From positions 124,001-188,000 of the forward strand of contig NZ_JBJFZU010000005.1 in NCBI RefSeq assembly GCF_045032955.1: a stretch of 64,000 nt of DNA, in the 5' to 3' direction. The stretch comes from Ornithinicoccus sp045032955 (lineage in GTDB: Bacteria; Actinomycetota; Actinomycetes; Actinomycetales; Dermatophilaceae). Shown piece after piece: positions 8,286 through 16,882 of the stretch. The notes below the pieces were generated by a model. That model had not been told where the DNA came from, searched no databases, and worked only from the letters and a program-made list of their open reading frames with translations. Made by a program: the position numbers and the translations under genes. How positions within the stretch are numbered: the first letter of the stretch is position 1; the number at the start of each line of letters is the position of its first letter.

Positions 8286-9710
8286 TCAGGTCTCCTGTCT
8301 CACCAGGCCCAGGACCGTGTCCCGGACCTGCTCCATCGTGCCAGGGTCGCGTGCCTCGACGTTCAGCCGGAGCAGCGCCTCGGTGTTGCTCGGTCGCAGC
8401 GAGAGCCACCAGGAGGGCTGCTGCTCGTGCGCCAGCGCCAGCCCGTCGAAGCCGTCCGGCTCCAGTCCCTGGCGCAGTCCCCAGTCCCGGACCCGCGCGG
8501 TGGCCGCGCCGACGTCGGCGACCACCGAGCTGATCTCCCCGGAGGCGACGTAGCCGCCGCCGTCCCCGACCAGGCGGGACAGCGGCAGCGGCTGGTGGCC
8601 GAGGGCGGCCAGCACGTGCAGGGCGGCGAGCATGCCGGAGTCGGCGTGCCAGAAGTCGCGGAAGTAGTAGTGCGCCGAGTGCTCCGCCCCGAAGGCCGCG
8701 TGGTGCCGGGCCATCAGCTCCTTGACGAAGGAGTGCCCGACCGGCGAGCGCACCGCCCGTGCGCCCAGCGCCGCGATCGCCTCGGGTAGCACCCGGGACG
8801 CGACGGAGCCGTGCACGACCGAGACCTCGGCGGGGGTGTGCCCGGCCGCCACCTCCGCGGCGACCACCGAGCGGGCGATGAGGGCGGCGATGTGGCCGGG
8901 TGCGACCGGCCGGCCCGTCTCGTCGACCACCGCGCAGCGGTCGGCGTCCCCGTCGAACGCCAGCCCCAGGTCGGCCCCGTGCTCGAGGACCGCGTCCTGC
9001 AGCAGCCGCAGGTTCGCCGGGTCGAGCGGGTCCGGGCCCCGGTGCGGGAAGGTGCCGTCCAGCTCGTGGTGCAGCGGCACCATCAGCACCGGCAGGTGCG
9101 CCGGCAGCACCGCGGGCGCCGTCCGGCCGGCCATCCCGCTGCCGGCGTCCACCACCACCCGCAGCGGACGGACCTCGGACAGGTCGACGAGCGAGTGCAG
9201 GTGGGCGGCATACCGCTCGAGCAGGTCCGCCCGGTCGAACGTGCCGCGCCGCGGCGCGGCACGCTCGCTCGGCGGGTGCACCGCCGACCGCTCGAGGGAC
9301 CACCGGGCGAGGTCACGGATCTCGGCCAGTCCGGTGTCGATCCCGACCGGGCGCGCCCCGCTGCGGCACAGCTTGATCCCGTTGGTGGACGCCGGTCCGT
9401 GGCTGGCCGTGACCATCGCGCCGGCCAGCCGCAGCGAGCCGGCGGCGTAGTAGAGCTCGTCGGTGGAGCACAGCCCGATCGCGGTGACGTCCACCCCCTG
9501 GTCGCGCACCCCCGCGACGAAGGCGTCGGCGAGCTCGGGAGAGCTGGTGCGCATGTCGTGGCCGACGACCACCCCGGCCTCACCCTCGGGCAGGACCACC
9601 ACCTGGGCGAACGCGGACCCGAGGGCACGGACGACCTCCGCGTCGAGCTGGTCCGGGACCTCGCCCCGGATGTCGTTGGCCTTGACGACCTGGTCCAGCC
9701 GCGTGCTCAC
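8286..9710 (-). CDS. manB: Phosphomannomutase/phosphoglucomutase
   Basis: A 474-residue alpha-D-phosphohexomutase converting mannose 6-phosphate to mannose 1-phosphate for GDP-mannose (family knowledge). Visible are KANDIRGEVPDQL near residue 10, the active-serine loop MVTASHGPASTNGIKLC near 105, the metal loop LAFDGDADRCAVVD and the phosphate-binding RPSNTEALLRLNVE near the C terminus. The active-site loop reads SHGP where most family members have SHNP. Start is GTG 9710. The SIS and Trm112-like genes follow within 7 bases, forming one operon; DUF3499 lies 13 bases upstream. Confidence 0.93.
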   Translation of the reverse strand: MSTRLDQVVKANDIRGEVPDQLDAEVVRALGSAFAQVVVLPEGEAGVVVGHDMRTSSPELADAFVAGVRDQGVDVTAIGLCSTDELYYAAGSLRLAGAMVTASHGPASTNGIKLCRSGARPVGIDTGLAEIRDLARWSLERSAVHPPSERAAPRRGTFDRADLLERYAAHLHSLVDLSEVRPLRVVVDAGSGMAGRTAPAVLPAHLPVLMVPLHHELDGTFPHRGPDPLDPANLRLLQDAVLEHGADLGLAFDGDADRCAVVDETGRPVAPGHIAALIARSVVAAEVAAGHTPAEVSVVHGSVASRVLPEAIAALGARAVRSPVGHSFVKELMARHHAAFGAEHSAHYYFRDFWHADSGMLAALHVLAALGHQPLPLSRLVGDGGGYVASGEISSVVADVGAATARVRDWGLRQGLEPDGFDGLALAHEQQPSWWLSLRPSNTEALLRLNVEARDPGTMEQVRDTVLGLVRQET

Positions 9711-9723
9711 CTGCTCACCCGGG

Positions 9724-10095
9724 TCAGGTGTCGCGCAGGACGCGCAGGTGCCCGCGCCGGGCGACTTCGGTGACCGAGTGCCGCTCGGCCTCCGACCGCT
9801 GGCCCGTCTCCACCCGGACGATGCTGCCGCGGTGCTCGCGGACCGCGTCGGCGAGCGCCGCGAGGTCGTCCACCGGCGGACGCGGCTCGCCCTCGGGCAG
9901 CTCCAGCCGGACGACGTCCCATCCCCGCGGGGCGGTCAACCGGGTGGCGTGCCGCTCGCAGAGGTCGTAGCTGTGGGGTTCCGCGTACGTCGCCAACGGA
10001 CCCAGCACCGCGGTCTGCTCCGCGTAGACGTAGGTGAGCGTCGACGTGGCAGGGCTGACGCACGCCGTCTTCGAGCACTGGCGAATCAGGGTCAC
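9724..10095 (-). CDS. DUF3499 family protein
   Basis: 123 residues of an actinobacteria-specific family of unknown function. Its core TLTYVYAEQTAVLGPLATYAEPHSYDLCERHATRLTAPRGWDVVRL is visible. Cysteines in QCSKTACVSP and DLCERH could bind zinc. GTG at 10095 is preferred over in-frame GTGs at 10104 and 10119: a TAGAGT -10 box lies seven bases before it, and homologues begin close to RQCS. It sits just upstream of manB, as in mycobacteria and Streptomyces, and diverges from the zincin-like gene. Confidence 0.88.
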   Translation of the reverse strand: MTLIRQCSKTACVSPATSTLTYVYAEQTAVLGPLATYAEPHSYDLCERHATRLTAPRGWDVVRLELPEGEPRPPVDDLAALADAVREHRGSIVRVETGQRSEAERHSVTEVARRGHLRVLRDT

Positions 10096-10102
10096 GCCCG
10101 AC

Positions 10103-10108
10103 ACTCTA
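10103..10108 (-). promoter_or_regulatory. -10 box of the DUF3499 gene (leaderless)
   Basis: TAGAGT on the minus strand, seven bases before GTG 10095. It decides the start codon: the two upstream in-frame GTGs would lie within or before the promoter. Confidence 0.55.
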
Positions 10109-10177
10109 AGCGCCGCCACCCCCGATCCTGCGGTCCCACCCCGCCCTCGGCCGGTCCCGGGTCACCGGGCGGTCGTC

Positions 10178-10183
10178 TAGGGT
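10178..10183 (+). promoter_or_regulatory. -10 box of the zincin-like gene (leaderless)
   Basis: TAGGGT, seven bases before the ATG at 10191. It is divergent from the DUF3499 promoter 70 bases away. Confidence 0.55.
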
Positions 10184-10190
10184 CGGGCTC

Positions 10191-10577
10191 ATGACTGGGC
10201 GCCGGGACCGACGTGGGCGGGGTATGCGTGGCCCGCTCGCCTGGCCGGCCGTCCCCGCGATGCGAGCCCGCCGGGACCGCTTCGACGAGATGGTGCTGGA
10301 CGCCGCCGAGACGGTGGAGCACCGGGTGGGTCGACCGCTGGGGATCGAGCTCGCGGTCGAGGACGTCCCGCCCTCCGACCCCGCCCCCTGGGAGCACGGG
10401 ATCCCGCTCGGTCGTCTCTTCCCCGCGGAAAGAGACCTCTCGCCGCGCCTGGTGCTCTACCGGAGGCCGATCGAGCACCGCGCAGGCGACGAGGCGGAGC
10501 TGGCGGCGCTGGTCGGTGAGGTGGTCACCGAGCAGGTGGCCCGGATGCTGGGGCGGAACCCCGAGGACCTGGGCTGA
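10191..10577 (+). CDS. Zincin-like (metallopeptidase-fold) protein with degenerate HExxH
   Basis: 128 residues resembling the small actinobacterial metallopeptidase-like family found beside DUF3499 (as in the Rv3258c-Rv3259 pair). Recognisable parts are RDRFDEMVLDAAETVEHR, the middle IPLGRLFPAERDLSPRLVLYRRPIE and the C-terminal ELAALVGEVVTEQVARMLGRNPEDLG. Where zincins carry HExxH, this protein has TEQVA, so both metal-binding histidines are missing and peptidase activity is unlikely. The N-terminal 25 residues are very basic. Function unknown. Confidence 0.75.
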   Translation: MTGRRDRRGRGMRGPLAWPAVPAMRARRDRFDEMVLDAAETVEHRVGRPLGIELAVEDVPPSDPAPWEHGIPLGRLFPAERDLSPRLVLYRRPIEHRAGDEAELAALVGEVVTEQVARMLGRNPEDLG

Positions 10578-10581
10578 GGAC

Positions 10582-12225
10582 TCAGGGCACCTGCCGGAGC
10601 ACGCCGGTGACCTCGCGGGTCCAGGGCACCGCCGGCAGCGTGGCCGAGGCGGCGTAGGGCCCGAGGGCGTCCTGGCCGCCCACGTGCAGCGCGGCGGCGA
10701 TCCCCGCGGCACCGGTGCTGCGCACCCAGACGGCGGCCGTCCCCTCGGGGACCTCGAGGCGCATGCTGGTGTCGTTCGCGAGGGTGATCTCCTCGCTCAC
10801 CACGGCGCCCTCGGCGTCCAGCCAGAGCACCTCGGCGGAGGTCGCGTCGACGGCGGAGACTGCGAGGGCGAGGTCGGCGTCCGGGAGCGCGGACGGCACC
10901 GGCGGCACCGCCATCCCCACCGGGGTCCGGGTCAGCACGGTGGCCCCCGTCCAGGTGAGGTCACCGGCCGGTCGGACCACGGTGTCCTGCTCCTCGTCGG
11001 GGGCGGCGGAGGTGCTGGCCGCGTCATCGGGGGCGGCGGAGGTGCTGGCCGCGTCATCGGGGGCGGCGGAGGTGCTGGCCGCTTCGTCGATGGCGACGGG
11101 GTCGTCGCCGGCCGGGACCTTCCGGAGCAGCACCGCGGCCGTGACCGGGGCGTCGGAGCGCAGCCGTAGGCCGGCCACCCCTTCGGGGAGGTCCTCCAGC
11201 GGCAGGTCGACCGTGCCCCCGGCCGGGACCCGGACCGCGGCCTCGGCCGGGGCGGCCGCCCCGGCCTCGCCCAGGACGCGCAGCTCGACCAGTGCCTCGG
11301 CCTCCGGCGCGAGCACCCGCAGGGTCAGCTCCGCGGCCTCGGTGGGCAGGGCCGGGACCACCAGGTCGCGCGCGGGGTCCGCCACCGCGGCGCTGGCCGC
11401 GCGGCCGAGGTCGGTGGTGCCGTCCTGCTCCCGCTCGAGCAGGTGCGCCACCACGGGCCCGCCGCTGGACCGCACCCCGACCGCGGGCGCGGCGACACCC
11501 GGTGCCAGGGCATCCAGCACCCGTACGACCTGCGCACCGCCCGGGACGACGATCCCGCTGTCCCCGGCGCCCTCCACCGGGCCGTCCTCGTCCCGCACCT
11601 CGAGCTCCACCTGGACCGGGTCCGTGCCGGGGTTGGTGAGGACCACCTGCTCGGAGCGTCCGGCCCCGTCGTCACCGGCGAGCAGCCACAGCGACTCCGA
11701 CCCCTGCGTGCACGGGGCCAGCAGGGCGCCCCGGTCCCCGGTGCCGGTGCTCACCGCGAGCTGTCCGCCGACGAGGCCGGGGGCTGCGACGTCGCCCCCC
11801 TCGAGCACGGCACCGACGTCCGCCCCCAGCTGCAGCAGCTGGCTCGCCCCACCGGCCGCGAGGGTGGCGTCCGGGGCCCCGGCGGTTCCCTCCGGGCTGG
11901 TCCCCACGATGTGCAGGCCCACCTCCGCGGTGCCGCCGGCGTGGGCGGCCGCGAGGAGCTCCGGCGGCCCGGTCGCGGCGCGGACCGCTCCGCCGATGCC
12001 GTCGACACCCGGGCAGCCCAGGGCGGCGCTGCGGACGAAGGCGTCCTCCACCGGTTCCCCGCCCGCCGGCGACGACGAGGTCGGCGCCGAGGGATCTGCG
12101 AACGGGACGGCACCGGTCGGGCGGTCCCCCCAGGCACCGTCCGTGATGCCCCAGCCGACCAGGGCCGCCAGGCCGAGCGTCAGCACGCCGGCCCGCAGTG
12201 CCGTGAAGCGTCGTCGTGTCGTCAT
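10582..12225 (-). CDS. DUF5719 family secreted or membrane-anchored protein
   Basis: 547 residues with an N-terminal hydrophobic segment (RAGVLTLGLAALVGWGITDGAWG, about residues 11-33) after a basic start, so exported and probably anchored. The rest is acidic and beta-rich. Three copies of a ten-residue AASTSAAPDD repeat near residue 385 form a flexible linker. Its start overlaps the stop of the giant glycosyltransferase gene upstream by 4 bases (12222-12225), which couples the two and suggests a shared envelope role. DUF5719 has no defined biochemical function that I know of. Confidence 0.8.
   Translation of the reverse strand: MTTRRRFTALRAGVLTLGLAALVGWGITDGAWGDRPTGAVPFADPSAPTSSSPAGGEPVEDAFVRSAALGCPGVDGIGGAVRAATGPPELLAAAHAGGTAEVGLHIVGTSPEGTAGAPDATLAAGGASQLLQLGADVGAVLEGGDVAAPGLVGGQLAVSTGTGDRGALLAPCTQGSESLWLLAGDDGAGRSEQVVLTNPGTDPVQVELEVRDEDGPVEGAGDSGIVVPGGAQVVRVLDALAPGVAAPAVGVRSSGGPVVAHLLEREQDGTTDLGRAASAAVADPARDLVVPALPTEAAELTLRVLAPEAEALVELRVLGEAGAAAPAEAAVRVPAGGTVDLPLEDLPEGVAGLRLRSDAPVTAAVLLRKVPAGDDPVAIDEAASTSAAPDDAASTSAAPDDAASTSAAPDEEQDTVVRPAGDLTWTGATVLTRTPVGMAVPPVPSALPDADLALAVSAVDATSAEVLWLDAEGAVVSEEITLANDTSMRLEVPEGTAAVWVRSTGAAGIAAALHVGGQDALGPYAASATLPAVPWTREVTGVLRQVP
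10999..11088. repeat. Three tandem 30-base repeats inside the DUF5719 gene
   Basis: Three copies of a 30-base unit; the first two are identical and the third has changes near its end (gcttcg for gcgtca). They encode AASTSAAPDD. The near identity implies recent duplication, so copy number probably varies between strains. Confidence 0.85.
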
Positions 12226-15200
12226 CGCCCGCCCTCCGGCTCAGGATCGGTCCGCCCCACCGGCAGCGCCAGGAAGGCGGTGACGGCGGCCAGCAGCAGG
12301 GCCACCACGTGCCACGGCCACCAGGTGCTCGCGACCGAGATCTCGATCTCGGTCGGTCCGCCCTCCGGCAGCGGGATCGCCGCCGGGTCCGAGACCTCGA
12401 CCTGCTCCCCGTCCACCCGCACGGTCGCGTGCTCGGCCCAGCCGGCACCCTCGGCCACCGCGAGCGTGGCCCCGTCCGGGACGTCCGCCACGGTGCCGCG
12501 GGCGCTGGCGTGCGGACCCAGCACGTCCACCCGCGCCGACGGATCGCCGTCCTCGTCGAGCACCCGGACCCGGGCGGGGTCGTTCTCCGCCATCCGCCAG
12601 AGCACCGATCCCGGCGGGCTGGAGACCCGGGTCAGCCCGTCCACCCGGTCCAGGTCGACGGCGACCGGATGGTCCTCGCCGGCCTCGAGCAGCACGTAGC
12701 CGACCCCGAGGTCGACCAGTTGCTCGCTCACCTCGGCACCCGCCGCGCCGCCGGTCAACGTCTGCGCCGTGGTCTCGACGGCGTCCCGGGGCGGTATGCC
12801 CGTCGCCAGCTCCGCCGCCCGGTCCCGCAGGATCCGCGCCGGCTCCGGTTCCTCCGCCCGTAGGTCGACGACCAGCTGCTGCTCGCGCTCGCCGGACCCG
12901 GGCTCCAGCACCAGGGTGCGCAGCGCCCCCGGCCCGGAGGCTTGCTCGGCGGCGACCGCGGGCAACGGCTCCCGCGCCGGCTGCAGACCGGACGTGCCGG
13001 TCGAGGAGGACACCGCCCACGACGCCACGACCAGTCCGGGCAGCACCACGACGGCGCCCGCCGCCAGCCCCAGCAGCGGCCGGGGTGCACGCCACCGGCG
13101 CCCCTCCGGCAGCACCTGGTCCAGGGCCGAGGCAGCGGCCAGCAGCAGGCCCGCCCCGGCCAGGGACAGCGCGGTCCCGGGCCAGGCCACCACGGCCAGC
13201 CCCTGCTCGAGGTGACCGTCCGGCAGCACCCCGAGCGAGGTCCGGGTGGCGACCTGGGCGACCGCCAGGCTGACGAGAGCGGCGGCGACCAGCACCGCGG
13301 CACGCCGCCCGCGGGTGCCGGGCAGCAGCAGCGCGGCCAGCGCTGCCAGCCAGAGCGGCACGGCCGACCAGAGCGGTAGCGCCTCCCAGCCGCTGGGGTC
13401 GAGCCCGCCGCCCGGATGCAGCAGCAGGAGCTGCCACGGCTGCGCCGCCGCGGGCAGCAGCGCGGTCGCCGAGGTGGCACCCGCACCGCCGAGGATCCGC
13501 ACCGGGTCGGCGACCAGGCCGGGCAGGAAGGGCAGCAGCAGCGCCCACGGCAGCACCGCGAGCACCGCTGCGCGCCACCGGGCCCGGCCCCGCCCCAGCA
13601 CCAGCAGGCCCAGGCCGGCCGCGGACGACAGCAGGAGCACCGAGGGGACCCACAGCGCCGTGAGCGCCACCCCGAGCACGGTGGCGAAGGTGGCCGCCGT
13701 GCGCCGCACTCCGCCGCGTCGCGAGGAGAGCACCACCAGCCCGGCGAGCAGCAGCGGCGCGGCCACGTGCACCAGGACCGGTCCCACCCGCCCCTGCGCC
13801 AGGCCGACCGTCAGGGGCGCGGCGGCGGCCCACCCCAGGGCCATCCCGGCCCGCAGCCAGCGCCGGTGGGTGCTACGGCGCAGGGCCAGGTAGGCGGTCA
13901 GCACGCTCAGCACGGGACCGAGGGCCAGCAACCAGGCCAGCGCCGGGCCGGCACCGGCACCGGGGGCCAGGCCGACCAGGGACGCGAGGGCGGCGGCCGG
14001 CAGCAACCACAGCTCGGGCATCCCTGCGTGCCCGAGCCCGGCGCCGCGCCACGCCTGGGTGGCCGAGGACCACAGGGCAGAACCGTCGGTGGCCGCCACC
14101 CCCAGCTCGGGGCCGACGAGGCCGGGAGCCCCCGGGCGCAGGGCGGAGAGGAGGTCGCGCCCCACCCACGCGGTGGCGCCCGCCGCGAGCAGCAGCGCGA
14201 ACGCCAGGGACCAGCTCCACCGACGGGGCCGGGCCTGGCCCCCCGGTGCGAGCTCGGCGAAGTCCTCGGAGACCGGCCCGCTCTCGGTGCTGCGCCGGGC
14301 GTCCCGACCCGGGGTGCTGCCCCGGCGCCGGCGCGGGTCGAGGGCGTCGCCGACGGTCTCCATCGTGCTGCGCCACCCGGTCGCGGGAGGGTCGTGCAGG
14401 CCCATCAGGTCGCGCGGGTCGACCACCCGGCGGCCGCGGAACCGGCGGCGGGCACCCCACCCCCGGGCAGGGCTGAGCACGCCCCGCACGTCCGCCCACT
14501 CCCCGGCCGCCTCCCGGGGCCGTTTGACCAGCAGCAGCAGCACCGCGGCCGCGAGGCTGCTCAGCAGCACCCCGAGGGCACGACCCGGCGCGGCCCGCAG
14601 CGGCCCCCGGGCGAGCGCCACCTGGCGCAGCCGGACCCGGGTGCGCAGGGGGTCCCGCACCCCCAGACCGTCCGCTCCCTGCTGCACGACGGCGTCCGGG
14701 GCGACGACGACCCGGTGGCCGGCCAGGTGGCTGCGCCAGCCGAGGTCCAGCCCGTCGACGCCGTCCTCGTCGAAGGCTGCGTCCAGGCCACCGACCTGCT
14801 CGAGCACAGAGCTGCTGACCAGCGACCCGGCCAGCGGCACCCCGAGCACGTCCTGACGCAGGTCGAGCTGTCCCTGGTCGACGAGCGCCGCCTCGGCGGG
14901 GTCGGCGCCGCGGCCGGCCGGGGTGAGGTGGTGGCCCATCGCCCGCAGCAACCGCGGCTCGTCGGCGTGCACCAGCTTGGGCCCGACGATGCCCACCCGG
15001 CTGCTGCGGCGGGTGGCCGCGACCAGCGCCCCCAGGGCGCCCGGCTCCGGCGTGGAGTCCGGGGTCAGGAACCAGATCCAGTGACCGGGATCCTGCGGCA
15101 GGGTCGCCCGCACAGACTCCACCTGCTGCCGGCGGGAGCCGGGGTCGGGGAGCACCTGCGCCCGCACGCCGAGCGTCCGTTCTGCCCCCGTCCGGAACAG

Positions 15201-15407
15201 CTCGGCCTGCTCGCCGTCGGGGTCCAGACCGACGAGCAGCACGCGGGTCGGGGGTCGACGCTGCGCCGCGAGCGCCGCGAGCAGCCCCCCGGTGGTGTCG
15301 GCGTCACCGGGGCTCCCCCCCGGGTGCAGCAGGACCGCGGTGACGTCCTCGACGACGGTCCGCCCGCCACGGGCGGGCCCGTCGCGGGTCGGCGGTGTCG
15401 TCGTCAT
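12222..15407 (-). CDS. Large membrane glycosyltransferase (GT2 domain plus polytopic region)
   Basis: 1,061 residues. Residues 20-270 form a GT2-like domain (HWIWFLTPDSTPEPGALGALV, then VGLDAAF-type DEDGVDGLDLGWRSHLAGHRVVVAPDAVVQQ). A hydrophobic helix near 285-300 and a long polytopic region (about 400-830) follow. A C-terminal extracytoplasmic beta domain ends with a last helix and DPEPEGGR. The architecture matches actinobacterial glycosyltransferases next to whiB2/fbiA that probably move or attach envelope sugars. Acceptor and donor are unknown. The stop overlaps the DUF5719 start, and whiB lies 55 bases upstream on the same strand. Confidence 0.85.
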   Translation of the reverse strand: MTTTPPTRDGPARGGRTVVEDVTAVLLHPGGSPGDADTTGGLLAALAAQRRPPTRVLLVGLDPDGEQAELFRTGAERTLGVRAQVLPDPGSRRQQVESVRATLPQDPGHWIWFLTPDSTPEPGALGALVAATRRSSRVGIVGPKLVHADEPRLLRAMGHHLTPAGRGADPAEAALVDQGQLDLRQDVLGVPLAGSLVSSSVLEQVGGLDAAFDEDGVDGLDLGWRSHLAGHRVVVAPDAVVQQGADGLGVRDPLRTRVRLRQVALARGPLRAAPGRALGVLLSSLAAAVLLLLVKRPREAAGEWADVRGVLSPARGWGARRRFRGRRVVDPRDLMGLHDPPATGWRSTMETVGDALDPRRRRGSTPGRDARRSTESGPVSEDFAELAPGGQARPRRWSWSLAFALLLAAGATAWVGRDLLSALRPGAPGLVGPELGVAATDGSALWSSATQAWRGAGLGHAGMPELWLLPAAALASLVGLAPGAGAGPALAWLLALGPVLSVLTAYLALRRSTHRRWLRAGMALGWAAAAPLTVGLAQGRVGPVLVHVAAPLLLAGLVVLSSRRGGVRRTAATFATVLGVALTALWVPSVLLLSSAAGLGLLVLGRGRARWRAAVLAVLPWALLLPFLPGLVADPVRILGGAGATSATALLPAAAQPWQLLLLHPGGGLDPSGWEALPLWSAVPLWLAALAALLLPGTRGRRAAVLVAAALVSLAVAQVATRTSLGVLPDGHLEQGLAVVAWPGTALSLAGAGLLLAAASALDQVLPEGRRWRAPRPLLGLAAGAVVVLPGLVVASWAVSSSTGTSGLQPAREPLPAVAAEQASGPGALRTLVLEPGSGEREQQLVVDLRAEEPEPARILRDRAAELATGIPPRDAVETTAQTLTGGAAGAEVSEQLVDLGVGYVLLEAGEDHPVAVDLDRVDGLTRVSSPPGSVLWRMAENDPARVRVLDEDGDPSARVDVLGPHASARGTVADVPDGATLAVAEGAGWAEHATVRVDGEQVEVSDPAAIPLPEGGPTEIEISVASTWWPWHVVALLLAAVTAFLALPVGRTDPEPEGGR

Positions 15408-15423
15408 CGGCGCAGGCGGCGGC

Positions 15424-15449
15424 GGTGCCCGGTGGGCAGCGCCGGCACC
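15424..15449 (-). terminator. Possible weak terminator after whiB
   Basis: Inverted repeat GGTGCCCGG / CCGGCACC with one bulged base and a nine-base loop, in the 55 bases between the whiB stop and the glycosyltransferase start. No U tract follows, so attenuation rather than full termination is likelier. Confidence 0.3.
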
Positions 15450-15462
15450 GGGCGGTCGGGGC

Positions 15463-15732
15463 TCAGACCGCCCGCTTCTTCAGCTTGCGTCGTTCCCGTT
15501 CGGAGAGCCCGCCCCAGATGCCGAACCGCTCGTCGTTGGAGAGGGCGTACTCCAGGCACTCGGAACGCACCTCGCACCCGACGCAGACCTTCTTGGCCTC
15601 GCGGGTGGATCCCCCCTTCTCGGGGAAGAACGCCTCCGGGTCGGTCTGCGCGCACAGGGCGCGCTCCTGCCAGGACTGCTCCTCCGTCTCCTCGATCCCG
15701 TGCATCATGGACATCAGTTCCAGCTCGTGCAT
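15463..15732 (-). CDS. whiB: WhiB-family iron-sulfur transcription regulator (WhiB2/WhmD type)
   Basis: 89 residues. The four [4Fe-4S] cysteines are C27, C50, C53 and C59 (ALCAQTDPEAFF ... KKVCVGCEVRSEC), followed by the sigma-contact turn GIWGG and the basic tail ERERRKLKKR. Sequence and position beside cofD and manB match Streptomyces WhiB and mycobacterial WhiB2/WhmD, which control septation and sporulation genes with WhiA. GAGGAGGAGCC precedes the ATG at 15732; further in-frame ATGs at codons 7, 9 and 10 are possible starts. The upstream region contains palindromes at 15756-15763 and 15822-15831. Confidence 0.95.
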   Translation of the reverse strand: MHELELMSMMHGIEETEEQSWQERALCAQTDPEAFFPEKGGSTREAKKVCVGCEVRSECLEYALSNDERFGIWGGLSERERRKLKKRAV

Positions 15733-15821
15733 GGCTCCTCCTCGACCTCTCGCCTACACGTGTCCGCCGCCGCGACACCTGCGTCCGAGCCGCCCCGGTG
15801 CAAGGTCACCACCCCTGAATT

Positions 15822-15831
15822 ACACGCGTGT
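15822..15831. promoter_or_regulatory. Palindromes in the whiB-cofD intergenic region
   Basis: ACACGCGTGT (10-base palindrome) lies midway between divergent whiB and cofD. A shorter ACACGTGT sits at 15756-15763, just upstream of the whiB ribosome site. They share the ACAC...GTGT arms, so one factor could bind both. Inference only. Confidence 0.3.
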
Positions 15832-15877
15832 CATCCCTCAGAGTCAACCCCGGATCTGATAAACGTCCCCCACCACC

Positions 15878-15883
15878 CACAAT
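15878..15883 (+). promoter_or_regulatory. Possible -10 box of cofD (leaderless)
   Basis: CACAAT, six bases before the ATG at 15890. Weaker than other boxes in the window because the first base is not T. Confidence 0.3.
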
Positions 15884-15889
15884 GGACGT

Positions 15890-16882
15890 ATGCAGATCAC
15901 CGTCCTGGCCGGAGGCGTCGGCGGCGCCCGCTTCGTCCGCGGCCTGCTCCGCACCCCTGCCGTGGCCGACGACCCCGGGTCCACCGTCACCGTGGTGGGC
16001 AACACCGGCGACGACATCACCCTGGTCGGCCTGCGCGTGTGCCCCGACCTCGACACGCTGCTCTACACGCTCGGCGGGGGCGTCGACGAGGAGCAGGGCT
16101 GGGGCCGTGCGGGCGACACCCGTGAGGTGAAGGCGGAGCTGGACGCGCTCGGCGTGGGACCGTCCTGGTTCGGCCTCGGGGACCGCGACCTGGGCACCCA
16201 CCTCGCACGGACCCGCTGGCTGGGCCAGGGGCTGAGCCTGAGCGAGGTCACCGACCGGCTCGCCCGCCGGTGGGGTCTGCCGGAGCGCCAGGTGAGGCTG
16301 CTGCCCGCGACCGACACCCCGATCGAGACCCACGTGGTGGTGGACGACGAGGACGGCGGTGAGCGCGCGCTGCACTTCCAGGAGTGGTGGGTGCGGCACG
16401 GGGCCCGGCTGCCGGCACGCCGGTTCACGGTGGCCGGGCTGGCGGACGCCGCCCCGGCCCCGGGGGTGCTGGAGGCCATCCGCTCCGCCGACGTGGTGCT
16501 GCTGCCGCCGAGCAACCCGGTGGTCTCCATCGGCATCATCCTCGGCGTCCCGGGGGTGCGCGAGGCGCTGCGCGGCACCCGCGCGCCGGTGGTCGGGGTG
16601 AGCCCCCTGCTGGGCGGCCGACCGGTCCGGGGACACGCGGACGCCTGCCTGGCCCCCCTGGGCGTCGAGGTGAGCGCGGCGGGCGTGGCCGGCCTGTACG
16701 CCGACTTCCTCGGCGGCTGGCTCGTCGACGACGCCGATGCCGATGCCACCTTCCCGCCACGGCTGCCGGTGCGGGCGCTGGACCTGCTGATGCGGGACGA
16801 GGCCGGAGCCGCCCGGATCGCGGGCGCCGCCCTGGACCTCGCCGCCGAGCTCTCCCCCGCGGTGCCGGTCGGGGACCGGTGA
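15890..16882 (+). CDS. cofD: 2-phospho-L-lactate (phosphoenolpyruvate) transferase of F420 synthesis
   Basis: 330 residues. CofD/FbiA joins the activated three-carbon phosphate unit to Fo, giving (dehydro-)F420-0. The N-terminal nucleotide motif ITVLAGGVGGARFVRGLL, GNTGDDITLVGLRVCPDLDTLLYTL, FGLGDRDLGTHLARTRWL and the C-terminal ADVVLLPPSNPVVSIGIILGVPGVREAL are all family signatures. The GTGA overlap with cofE makes the pair an operon. Divergent from whiB, as in mycobacteria and Streptomyces. Confidence 0.95.
   Translation: MQITVLAGGVGGARFVRGLLRTPAVADDPGSTVTVVGNTGDDITLVGLRVCPDLDTLLYTLGGGVDEEQGWGRAGDTREVKAELDALGVGPSWFGLGDRDLGTHLARTRWLGQGLSLSEVTDRLARRWGLPERQVRLLPATDTPIETHVVVDDEDGGERALHFQEWWVRHGARLPARRFTVAGLADAAPAPGVLEAIRSADVVLLPPSNPVVSIGIILGVPGVREALRGTRAPVVGVSPLLGGRPVRGHADACLAPLGVEVSAAGVAGLYADFLGGWLVDDADADATFPPRLPVRALDLLMRDEAGAARIAGAALDLAAELSPAVPVGDR

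Noticed and set aside
13416..15818. An 800-codon open frame on the plus strand opposite the glycosyltransferase and whiB
   Set aside because: Low-complexity Q/R/G/P-rich translation with no domains; the minus-strand genes are well supported.
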